Assembly: GCA_934216185.1 (NCBI GenBank)
Contig: CAKQBM010000018.1
Coordinates: 1 to 18,917, forward strand
DNA length: 18,917 nucleotides
Origin: an uncultured Streptococcus sp.
GTDB taxonomy: Bacteria; Bacillota; Bacilli; Lactobacillales; Streptococcaceae
Direction of reading: 5' to 3'
Below, one piece after another: positions 7,615-14,534 of this stretch (positions within the stretch are counted from its first letter, which is position 1; each line of letters begins with the position of its first letter). The position numbers and the translations under genes were made by a program. The notes below the pieces were generated by a model. The model saw only the letters and a program-made list of their open reading frames with translations. It had not been told where the DNA came from and did not search any database.

Positions 7615-9162
7615 ATGCTGAGAAGATTTGTTACCAAGAAGCACCTCGTACTTTACTTCTTTTCTATTGTCATTACTTGGCTGGAAGCGATTATCACGCC
7701 AGCCCTTGTTCAAAATATTGTTGCCAGTTTTACCAATCAAGAACTAGGCCTTCTTTGGAAAGTTTTGATTTTGGGAATCCTTGGAAACCTCATCCTCTTA
7801 CTAGGCTTGGCTGGGAAACGCTATTACTATGCCCGTTTAATTGCTGATTTCAAATATGGAATCAAGAGTGCTATTTTCAAGCGATTTTTAAACAGTTATG
7901 AGATCGATGAAAAGGATATTTTGTCCAACCTAGAAAAAGACGTCAAGCAACTAGAAGAAAGCTATATCGAACCAACGGTTATCATCATTTCTTCTCTTGG
8001 TTTCACAACTGTGTCCATTCTCTATGCCTTATGGACCAATTTTTACCTGGGCTTGATTTTCATCCTCTTCTACTCCTTTCCTGTCCTCTGCAGTGCTATC
8101 GGATCAAAGCGTTTGGATTCACTTTCTGAAAAGCGGTCCACTGTTAACCAGAGCTACTTAGCAAGCCTAACAAATTTTATTAGTGGTAGCCAACAAATTC
8201 GCCATTATCAGGGGCAAGACTACTTTTTTGCTCGCTATCAAAAGCAATTACAAACCAGTCTAGATACCGAAATCAACTATGAAAAACAACGCACTTTAAA
8301 CAGTCTCCTGATCAATAGCATCGATGCCTTTTGTTCTGTCACACCAATCGTCATCGGTGGCTTTATGACCTACTATAATTATTTAGATGCAGCAAGTTTT
8401 GTGGCCATCTATCTGGTTTCCCATAATATCGGCTATCAATTTCAAGAGTTGGCCTACTTTACCAACACCCGAAAAGCGACTCGAACTCTTCTCAACAAAT
8501 ACCAAAAACTTTTGGACCAGTCTGACTTCATCTCGCCTAGAAGCATAGAAAATATTTTCCCTATCCAACTTGACACCATCTCCCTTGAAAAAGAGGGAAA
8601 TAGTCTCTTATCTCCGATTTCCATGCACATCAAGCAAGGAGAAAAAATTGCCATTATCGGGGAAAGTGGCTCTGGTAAAACAACCCTGCTCAATATCATT
8701 CATGGAGAAGAGACACCAACAAGTGGACAGATTAGCTTTGCTGGTCAGAACTTGTCACGTCAAGAAATCACAAGCTTTAGTTCCTATATACTCCAAGATA
8801 GCCATTACTTTGACACGCTCTCTCTGGAAGATAATATCCTTCTGGGACTGGATAAAAATAAAGAGACTTTAAATCATATCCTCAAAAAAACAGGATTAGA
8901 ACATTTGAAAAATCGAACGCTCAGCAATGATAGTCTGTCTGGTGGCGAGAAACAACGCCTAGAAATCGCTCGCGCCCTCTACCATGATAGCCAACTCATT
9001 TTAGCAGATGAGATTAAGGCCAATCTTGACTTGGAAAATAGCAGAAAGATTAGTGACTTGCTCTTCTCCCTACCACAAACAGTCATTGAAGTCATTCACC
9101 ACTACACGGAAGAAGACTTAAAACACTACGAACAAGTCATTCATTTAAGCAAAGAAAAGTAA
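7615..9162 (+). CDS. ABC exporter, fused membrane and ATPase domains, substrate unknown
   Basis: The 515-residue protein is an exporter half-transporter that would act as a homodimer or with a partner. Residues 1-300 form the membrane domain with about six segments (for example FFSIVITWLEAIITPALVQ and WTNFYLGLIFILFYSFPVL). The ATPase domain has Walker A GESGSGKT at 349-356, signature LSGGEKQRLEIARAL near 441, Walker B LILADEI and a switch histidine in VIEVIHHYTEED. The ATG at 7615 is preceded by AAGGAGG at a slightly long distance. A possible -10 (TATAAT, 7562-7567) lies 48 bases upstream but lacks a clear -35. It has no partner gene beside it. It is separated from the leftward peptide cluster by a hairpin and a BOX element, so I do not assign it to that cluster. 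Confidence 0.88.
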   Translation: MLRRFVTKKHLVLYFFSIVITWLEAIITPALVQNIVASFTNQELGLLWKVLILGILGNLILLLGLAGKRYYYARLIADFKYGIKSAIFKRFLNSYEIDEKDILSNLEKDVKQLEESYIEPTVIIISSLGFTTVSILYALWTNFYLGLIFILFYSFPVLCSAIGSKRLDSLSEKRSTVNQSYLASLTNFISGSQQIRHYQGQDYFFARYQKQLQTSLDTEINYEKQRTLNSLLINSIDAFCSVTPIVIGGFMTYYNYLDAASFVAIYLVSHNIGYQFQELAYFTNTRKATRTLLNKYQKLLDQSDFISPRSIENIFPIQLDTISLEKEGNSLLSPISMHIKQGEKIAIIGESGSGKTTLLNIIHGEETPTSGQISFAGQNLSRQEITSFSSYILQDSHYFDTLSLEDNILLGLDKNKETLNHILKKTGLEHLKNRTLSNDSLSGGEKQRLEIARALYHDSQLILADEIKANLDLENSRKISDLLFSLPQTVIEVIHHYTEEDLKHYEQVIHLSKEK

Positions 9163-9241
9163 TAGTCTATAACATACGATTTGAAAAGGAGGCTAGGCAA
9201 AAACTCAATTTCAGGAGAAAATGAATTAATATTACCACAAT

Positions 9242-9290
9242 AAAATGCATAATATCAAGTTTTTGCACACCTGATATTATGCATTTTTCT
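9242..9290 (+). terminator. Long perfect hairpin downstream of the orphan ABC exporter
   Basis: Sixteen-base arms (AAAATGCATAATATCA at 9242-9257 and its exact complement at 9272-9287) with a 14-nt loop end in a short T run, so it can serve as a terminator, possibly in both directions. The A/T-rich stem would be weak for its length. In the 397-base gene-free stretch 9163-9559 the only other feature I see is the BOX element. Confidence 0.6.
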
Positions 9291-9338
9291 GATTTTAAAG
9301 ACTTTTTACCCAGTCTATTCTTACTAATCTATTTCTTA

Positions 9339-9534
9339 ATACTCAATGAAAATCAAAGAGCAAACTAGGAAACTAGCCGCAGGCTGCTCAAAGCACTGCT
9401 TTAAGGTTGTAGATGAAACTGACGAAGTCAGCTCAAAACAGTGTTTTGAGGTTGTGGATAGAACTGACGAAGTCAGCAACCATACCTACGGTAAGGCGAC
9501 GCTGACGCGGTTTGAAGAGATTTTCGAAGAGTAT
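9339..9534 (+). repeat. BOX element, A-B-B-C form
   Basis: It begins ATACTCAATGAAAATCAAAG (boxA) and ends TTTTCGAAGAGTAT (boxC). Two 45-nt boxB units lie at 9386-9430 and 9431-9475, both ending GACGAAGTCA. It marks the boundary between the ABC exporter at 7615-9162 and the AT-rich peptide cluster. The open frame inside it is not a gene. Confidence 0.93.
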
Positions 9535-9559
9535 AAACTCAATAAAGTTATACTTTTCC

Positions 9560-11020
9560 TTACTCACTGTCACATGATTGAAGAGTGATAACTTCTGTTG
9601 GAAAATCGACTAAATCATCATCATGACTAATCAAAATCACTAACTTTTCTTTTGCTAACAAGTCGGACAGGATTTGCACGACTTTTTTCTTGTTTTGTGA
9701 ATCTAAAAAATTACTTGGCTCATCAAAAATATAAACATCTTTCTCCACCGCTACTGCTTCTTGCAACTGCAACAATTTTAGTTGTCCCATGGATGCACCT
9801 TGACTCAATTCATTTTTATAAAATCGACTCGCAATAGGTTCTGCAGGGCAGTATGAAAAATTCGAATTCTTTCTATAATTAGGTAAGTAAATCTCACCAT
9901 GATAATTCATGCTGTAACCTACTATCGCTAAAATCAGTCGCGTCTTACCAACACCATTTTCTCCAACAATACGATAAATATGTCCTTTTTCTAAACGAGT
10001 TGTTAGTGGCTCATGCAGTTCTTCACCATCTCTCCCCAAGCTAACATACTTTTCTAAGACTATCTCTAAAATTGGAATAGACTCATACGAAATCTGAACA
10101 GGTTCCAAAAAATTGATAAAATTTTCGATAATTTTCTTACTTCCCGAGTACTCCTTATAAACATCAAGGAAGTATTCAATAGGTGTCCAAAATTGTGAAA
10201 TATATAGTTGGATAGCCATTAGATCACCAATCGTAATCCAACCTTTATAAGTCTGATAACCTGATATAATCGTCGTCATCATAATCATAAAATTCAAAAA
10301 TGCATAGGAAAGAAAATTTTCAAATAAAGAAGTCATTCTCACTTCCTTATTTTTACATGAAATATATTTTTTCACCAAGGGAGAGAAATCAATCAAGCTA
10401 GAATGAGCTGAAAATCGCATACTAGGCATGAGTTTATAGCTATCCACTAGATAATCGCGTATATCCTTCATACAATTCACTGTATCGGAACCAAGCTTAG
10501 ATAGTCGTCCACTATATTTCTGCGAAATAAAGATAAATACAGGTATCAAAATACCTATCATCACAGCAATAGTAGGAGAAATACTCCATAAAATCCCTAT
10601 AATCACAAGTGCTCGTATCAAGTACAGGAGAAGAGCAACAGGATATTCGTTAAAAAATCGTTTTAACAGCTCATAGGTCTGCCCTAATTCTTGTGTAATG
10701 GTAGCTTCAGACAATTCTGTCTCTACCATATCATAGAGCTGGATATTTTCAGCAGTTTTTTGGCAAATATTCTGCCAAACATGCGATTCTGATTCTCCTT
10801 GAAGCACATCACAAAAATAATATAAAACTTGAATAAACAGAGAAATTCCTACATAAAGCACCCCGTAAACAATCATAGCATGAACTTTCTGAGATAGAAT
10901 ATGGTCAATAAATAACTTACTAATATAAGGAATAGCTACGGTTAGTATAGTAACAAGGGTATTCAAAATAAAGCTTTTTAGAAATAGCACTTTATTGTTA
11001 TAGGATAACAATCTTTTCAT
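9560..11020 (-). CDS. ABC exporter of the radical-SAM peptide cluster
   Basis: The roughly 486-residue fused transporter would export the modified peptide or protect the cell from it. About six membrane segments fill residues 1-290. In the ATPase domain, Walker A GENGVGKT is at about 353-360, Walker B DVYIFDEPSNFLD near 428, and the switch histidine is in ISHDDD. The usual Q-loop glutamine is not where expected (SYCPAEP) and the signature reads ASMGQLKLLQL instead of LSGGQ, so the ATPase is divergent. No N-terminal C39 peptidase domain is present, so it would not cut a leader. The start is set at the ATG at 11020, which overlaps the radical SAM stop codon as ATGA and has GGAGG 7 bases upstream; the ATG at 11026 sits only one base from GGAGG. 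The frame is intact although the upstream maturase is not. Confidence 0.85.
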   Translation of the reverse strand: MKRLLSYNNKVLFLKSFILNTLVTILTVAIPYISKLFIDHILSQKVHAMIVYGVLYVGISLFIQVLYYFCDVLQGESESHVWQNICQKTAENIQLYDMVETELSEATITQELGQTYELLKRFFNEYPVALLLYLIRALVIIGILWSISPTIAVMIGILIPVFIFISQKYSGRLSKLGSDTVNCMKDIRDYLVDSYKLMPSMRFSAHSSLIDFSPLVKKYISCKNKEVRMTSLFENFLSYAFLNFMIMMTTIISGYQTYKGWITIGDLMAIQLYISQFWTPIEYFLDVYKEYSGSKKIIENFINFLEPVQISYESIPILEIVLEKYVSLGRDGEELHEPLTTRLEKGHIYRIVGENGVGKTRLILAIVGYSMNYHGEIYLPNYRKNSNFSYCPAEPIASRFYKNELSQGASMGQLKLLQLQEAVAVEKDVYIFDEPSNFLDSQNKKKVVQILSDLLAKEKLVILISHDDDLVDFPTEVITLQSCDSE

Positions 11021-12395
11021 CTGCATGCCTCCATAGTTAAATTTTTATCAACATATATTTTATGAACAGATATATGTTGGATAGTCCCTTCAACATCCTC
11101 CTTTGTCAATAATCCTAATTCATCTAAAAATACAATCTTGTGAAACCACTCTAAATAGTCAAACTGACAATCGCGTTCCATCTTCCCATTATTTACAAAT
11201 GTATTAAATGGGCAACCTCCATAACAAAATTCATAATAAGCACAATCTTTATAAGGGCACATGCTTCCCAGACCTGTTAATTCATTAGTAACTTGACCAA
11301 TACTTCCCAACTGATAGTTTTCATTCCCTACTAATGAATAACATTTATATAAGTTACCGTTGGCATGAATTGTAAGAGAATCTTGATTTTTGAACATACA
11401 GTACCCTCCTATTTTTAAATCATGATAATACGGTATATTTTCCTTTGATAAAAACAGCAATAAATCTAGACAAATCTTCTTTTTAGTTTCACTATCAATA
11501 TATAGAATTGAATCGTTAGGTACAGCTACAAAATCAAAATAAAGATTAAAATTTTCAAATTCTGTATACTTTTTTAAATCTAAAAATAATTTCTGGATAG
11601 ATATATAATTTCTTTTAGATATGTTAACTCTAGCCTGAATGGATAAATTTTTATACTTTTCCAGCATAACTGACAAGTTATTTATGATTCTATGATAAGT
11701 TCCTTTCCCTAATCGATTACATCTTTCTAGGTTATGATAGTGCTCATCACCATCAAAAGAAACTTTAATAGCGAAATTATGACAGTCAAGAAAAGACATT
11801 ATTTTATTTGTGAATATCGTTCCATTTGTAATCAAAGTATACGAAATAGGAATAGCTAGTTTCTCATCTAAAGTTTCACATATAGTTGATTGAGTTTGGA
11901 ATAGTACGTTGTAGCTGCTAAAATATTTCTAGAAATTAATTTGACTTTCCTAATAGAGTTGTTCATATCTTTTTTCAATCTACTATAAATTTCGTATAAA
12001 CTGAAAGTTATATAATGGTTCAACACCAGTAAAACAGATATCCAGAGATTTATACTTCTTAAAATTGAGTTCATCTAATATAAAATTCACAATCTTTTTA
12101 CCGTCATACTCACTACTTAAGAACGGTTTCCTATCCTTATCATTCTCAAAACAATAAGAGCAAGTCAAGTTACACGACATAGTTGTAACTATATATAGTG
12201 ATAATTCATCTCCCTCTACTATTCGTTTAGAGTGAATAAAGGGCACTTGTTTATCAATCTCACTTATCAAGTAAGGAAATTCTTTTAAAGATAACTTTTC
12301 TTGAATAGTTCCTCATCAATCTCACAAATAGATCCTGTATATAAATTTTTTAAATAGACTACATCATCTGTAGAAAAAGAATAAATTGTTTCCAT
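11017..12395 (-). pseudogene. Radical SAM/SPASM peptide maturase, broken by frameshifts
   Basis: The parts add up to about 459 residues once the frame is repaired. Translation starts at 12395 (METIYSFSTDDVVYL, GGGAG upstream) but hits a stop at 12285. The same protein continues one frame away from about 12300 (EKLSLKEFPYLISEIDK), which fits a lost base. The radical SAM cluster motif CNLTCSYC (CX3CX2C) follows and is intact. The GGEP motif reads GVEP. Just after it, four in-frame TAG stops fall within 20 codons (11985-11928), while another frame is open there (LYEIYSRLKKDMNNS, stop at 11868). The frame resumes with SYTLITNGTIF and ends in a SPASM domain (CPYKDCAYYEFCYGGC). Such enzymes install cross-links in RiPP precursors. 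It follows a precursor gene and an attenuator and overlaps the exporter by 4 nt. Confidence 0.85.
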
Positions 12396-12410
12396 AACTT
12401 ATCTCCCGCT

Positions 12411-12440
12411 TTAAAAAGGCTGAGGGTATCCCCCTCAGCC
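12411..12440 (-). terminator. Attenuator-like terminator between the peptide gene and the maturase
   Basis: On the minus strand a perfect 9-bp stem (GGCTGAGGG at 12440-12432 with CCCTCAGCC at 12426-12418, 5-nt loop) is followed by TTTTT. It lies 60 nt after the peptide stop codon and just before the maturase ribosome binding site. Such partial terminators keep precursor transcripts in excess over those for the modifying enzyme. Confidence 0.85.
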
Positions 12441-12499
12441 TCATCATTATAATAGTAAAGTGATAAATTATCGCTTTTACATAAGCAACTCAAGGAAAT

Positions 12500-12595
12500 C
12501 TAACGATAACGCCCTGGGCATTTATCTGGATGCTGCTGTACTGAGGCTAGGTGACCTTTTTTAACAACTTTGATAACATCAGTCAAATTAAGCAT
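12500..12595 (-). CDS. Short peptide gene, candidate RiPP precursor
   Basis: I do not recognise a family. The frame encodes 31 residues, starting MLNLTDVIKVVKK and ending HPDKCPGRYR. The ATG at 12595 has an excellent AAAGGAGGG 5 bases upstream, and a canonical promoter lies about 110 bases upstream. There is no membrane segment or double-glycine site. The N-terminal half (amphipathic, K/V-rich) would be the leader or enzyme recognition part. The C-terminal part with one Cys, His, Tyr and Arg residues would be the modified core; Cys26 or Tyr30 are plausible cross-link sites. Position ahead of a radical SAM/SPASM gene and an ABC exporter, plus the attenuator after it, supports a RiPP precursor. 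Alternatives are a regulatory leader peptide or a signalling peptide. Confidence 0.75.
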   Translation of the reverse strand: MLNLTDVIKVVKKGHLASVQQHPDKCPGRYR

Positions 12596-12615
12596 CGCTT
12601 TCCCTCCTTTTTTAT

Positions 12616-12641
12616 AAAAGAATTATACGTATAATTCTTTT
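12616..12641. repeat. 26-bp perfect palindrome in the peptide-gene leader
   Basis: AAAAGAATTATAC is followed directly by its exact reverse complement, with no spacer. It lies between the promoter (12707-12735) and the peptide ribosome binding site. It could be a repressor operator for a dimeric regulator, or an RNA hairpin near the ribosome binding site. It has no T run after it in the leftward direction, so it is unlikely to be a terminator. No regulator gene is encoded nearby in the cluster. Confidence 0.8.
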
Positions 12642-12706
12642 GTAGAAAAGAAAAATCTCATATACTGTTAAGTAAAAATTATTTTGTATCCGTTTTCTCT
12701 GACTTC

Positions 12707-12735
12707 ATTGTATATCTTCTCATGTAGATTGTCAA
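12707..12735 (-). promoter_or_regulatory. Sigma-A promoter of the peptide/radical SAM cluster
   Basis: On the minus strand TTGACA (12735-12730) and TACAAT (12712-12707) are separated by exactly 17 nt. Strong A/T tracts upstream (12740-12780) could act as an UP element. The predicted leader is about 105 nt long and contains the 26-bp palindrome. Confidence 0.85.
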
Positions 12736-12785
12736 GTATTTTTTTGAAAAATTTTTAAAATTTTGAAATTTTGCCGTTAATTTTT

Positions 12786-13481
12786 TTAACTCAATATCAA
12801 ACTGGCTACGATAGGACTGACAAAGACATAGAGAATACCAGTAACACCGATAGCCAAGCCACCCATGGCTCCTGCTACAGAGCCGTATCGAAAGGCTGTT
12901 CCTGTTCCGACTGCGTGACCTGTTCCTCCAAGGGAAAGCCCGACTGCTACCGGATCGTCAATTTTCAACCACTTCAAAAGTGTTGGGCCGATGACACTGG
13001 TTAAAATCCCAGTTGCGACTACAACGACCAAGGTCACAGTCGTCAGACCTTGCAATTTTTCTGTAATTCCCACTGCCATGGCGGTTGTCACTGACTTAGG
13101 AAAGAGAGAAATGGCTAAGAAAAAGTCCATGCCAAAAATCTTAGCTACAAGGGCCGTGAAAGAGGTATTGACAACTACTGCTAACAGACTACCAAAGAGA
13201 ATACTTCGTGCATGGTGCTTCATCAAGTGAAAACTCTTGTAAAGCGGAATCCCTAGAGCAACAGTCGATGGGACAATCAAGTTGTTCAGATAAACTCCAC
13301 CTTGGTAGTAATCTTGGTAAGAAATACCTGTTACCTTTAGAAAGATGATAATGAAAACAGCTGACAAAAGCAAGGGCGTTGTCAAAGGATGGGGAAAACG
13401 TCTGTAAATCAGCATTCCCACTAGATAGGCTAAGATAGACAGGGCAAGCCCAAACAGGGGATTGGAAACAAATTCACTCAT
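12786..13481 (-). CDS. lrgB: LrgB-family membrane protein
   Basis: LrgB is the larger partner of the LrgA/LrgB pair, first described as an antiholin-like system controlling murein hydrolase activity. In S. mutans and B. subtilis homologues the pair serves pyruvate uptake. The 231-residue protein is hydrophobic with about six or seven segments and carries the family stretch LGGTGHAVGTGTAFRYGSVAGAMGGLAIG near residues 184-212. The ATG at 13481 overlaps the lrgA stop codon by 4 nt, so the two are translationally coupled. No lytST two-component genes are in the window. I see no convincing terminator after the stop codon at 12786, only weak A/T dyads, so readthrough into the peptide cluster is possible. 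Confidence 0.92.
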   Translation of the reverse strand: MSEFVSNPLFGLALSILAYLVGMLIYRRFPHPLTTPLLLSAVFIIIFLKVTGISYQDYYQGGVYLNNLIVPSTVALGIPLYKSFHLMKHHARSILFGSLLAVVVNTSFTALVAKIFGMDFFLAISLFPKSVTTAMAVGITEKLQGLTTVTLVVVVATGILTSVIGPTLLKWLKIDDPVAVGLSLGGTGHAVGTGTAFRYGSVAGAMGGLAIGVTGILYVFVSPIVASLILS

Positions 13482-13852
13482 TTGGTATCTCCTTTCTCAT
13501 AATCTCCCTCAAACCGTCTCTTGATAAACTGAACCACCAAGGCTATGAGGATAATATTGATGACTGCTGCAAAAAAGATAATCAAAACAATTGGCAAAAG
13601 ATAGGGAGCAATCACATCAAACTTCTCCATGATTCCCACTGCTGGTGGCAAAAAGAGAATAGTCATATTGGCCAGCAAGAAATTCCCCACCATATTGACA
13701 TGCCTAGTTCTCAACCACTTGAATTGTAGGGCTAGAAAGAGAATAATCAAACCGATAATACTGCCTGGGATGGGCAAATGAAAGAAACTGGAGATTCCCT
13801 CACCGATTAGAGAAATCACAAAGAGAATCATTAATTGAACATATAATTTCAT
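13478..13852 (-). CDS. lrgA: LrgA/CidA-family holin-like protein
   Basis: The 124-residue membrane protein has four hydrophobic segments, with the family's PIPGSIIGLIILFLAL stretch near residue 26 and an LPPAVGIMEKFD loop. It works with LrgB as a membrane complex tied to cell lysis control or pyruvate uptake. The start is placed at the ATG at 13852, which has GGAG 7 bases upstream and gives the usual MKLYVQLMILFVISLIGEG N-terminus. The frame continues to 13882, but the extra ten residues overlap the promoter region. It is followed by lrgB with a 4-nt overlap. A CodY-like box sits in its promoter. Confidence 0.92.
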   Translation of the reverse strand: MKLYVQLMILFVISLIGEGISSFFHLPIPGSIIGLIILFLALQFKWLRTRHVNMVGNFLLANMTILFLPPAVGIMEKFDVIAPYLLPIVLIIFFAAVINIILIALVVQFIKRRFEGDYEKGDTK

Positions 13853-13885
13853 CCTAAACTCCACGAAATAGACTTCTTGCATACC

Positions 13886-13913
13886 AGTTTACTCTTTTTT
13901 CAGAAAATTTCAA
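13886..13913 (-). promoter_or_regulatory. lrgAB promoter with an embedded CodY box
   Basis: On the minus strand TTGAAA (13913-13908) and TAAACT (13891-13886) are spaced by 16 nt. The 15-mer AATTTTCTGAAAAAA at 13909-13895 matches the CodY consensus AATTTTCWGAAAATT at 13 of 15 positions and overlaps the -35 and spacer. Repression by CodY in rich medium would follow from that position. Confidence 0.7.
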
Positions 13914-14018
13914 GGAAATGCACAAGAGTCATTAAAAATTAGAGAGGAAAGGGGATACAGACAATTAAATACTAGTGGAAACTAGCATGATTTAGGATAA
14001 AAGATTCCAGCGTCTTTC

Positions 14019-14062
14019 TTGCCAGCATTCTTGAAAAGTAGTATAATTATTGCATGCGCAAT
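14019..14062 (+). promoter_or_regulatory. marR promoter with operator dyad at the start site
   Basis: TTGCCA (14019-14024) and TATAAT (14042-14047) are separated by 17 nt. Directly after the -10 is ATTGCATGCGCAAT (14049-14062), arms ATTGC and GCAAT around ATGC. A nearly identical site (TTGCGTGCGCAATCAT) sits at the next promoter, which points to autoregulation by the MarR protein. Confidence 0.75.
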
Positions 14063-14135
14063 CATCTTGTGATGCAGAGACTGTCCGTGAATGGACATTC
14101 TTCTATGTTATAACTCTAAGAAGAAAGGAGATACT

Positions 14136-14516
14136 ATGACCTATTTGGAAAAATGGTTTGACTTCAATCGTCGTCAGAAAGAAATCGAAAGTCTCTTGGA
14201 AGAGATAATTGCTCAGCAGAGCGAGCAAAGTCTGACCTTGAAAGAATTCTACCTCCTCTACTATCTGGACTTGGCTCAAGAAAAATCTCTACGCCAGATT
14301 GACCTGCCAGATAAGCTTCATCTGAGCCCGAGCGCTGTTTCTCGGATGGTGGCTCGCTTGGAAGCTAAAAATTGCGGTCTGCTTAGTCGCAGGTGTTGTG
14401 ATCAAGATCGACGCTCTAGCTTTATCTGCCTGACGAGTGATGGGCAAGAGACACTGGCCACTCTACAAAAGGCTGTTGAAGAGAGCCTGGAAACTGGTTT
14501 GGATTTCTTGATTTAA
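14136..14516 (+). CDS. MarR-family transcriptional regulator with several cysteines
   Basis: The 126-residue protein has the MarR winged helix: recognition region LSPSAVSRMVARLEAKN at 63-79 and a wing with the family's D-x-R motif (DQDRRSS at 89-95). Cysteines lie at 80, 87, 88 and 98, next to the recognition helix and wing. The ATG at 14136 is chosen for AAGGAG 6 bases upstream; the longer frame from 14091 begins within the leader. Its own promoter and the promoter of the DUF4649-trxA pair carry near-identical TTGC(A/G)TGCGCAA sites, so it probably controls both. The cysteines and the linked thioredoxin gene suggest redox or thiol sensing, an inference. The subfamily is not clear to me. Confidence 0.88.
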   Translation: MTYLEKWFDFNRRQKEIESLLEEIIAQQSEQSLTLKEFYLLYYLDLAQEKSLRQIDLPDKLHLSPSAVSRMVARLEAKNCGLLSRRCCDQDRRSSFICLTSDGQETLATLQKAVEESLETGLDFLI

Positions 14517-14534
14517 GATGATTTTAGAAAAAAG

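Noticed and set aside
7539..7847. A 102-codon frame overlapping the start of the orphan ABC exporter
   Set aside because: It overlaps the well-supported exporter in another frame and its composition (many Cys, His, Arg) is not protein-like for this genome.
9163..9338. Insertion-sequence remnant with inverted repeat ends
   Set aside because: There is a perfect hairpin but no transposase fragment and no target duplication that I can see; a terminator explains it.
9339..9534. CRISPR array, suggested by 45-nt tandem units
   Set aside because: The units are adjacent with no unique spacers and match boxB modules.
9346..9588. An 80-codon open frame (MKIKEQTRKLAAGCSK...) in the gap before the cluster exporter
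   Set aside because: It is almost wholly inside the BOX element and repeats boxB units; frames like this arise in BOX copies and are not genes.
11873..11985. Recoding of TAG as an amino acid in the maturase
   Set aside because: All four stops there are TAG, but there is no amber-decoding tRNA, pyrrolysine system or other recoding evidence in this window, and a real frameshift elsewhere in the gene makes decay simpler.
11868..12074. A separate 68-codon gene within the radical SAM region
   Set aside because: It has no ribosome binding site and lies inside the maturase; it is better explained as the out-of-frame middle segment of that gene.
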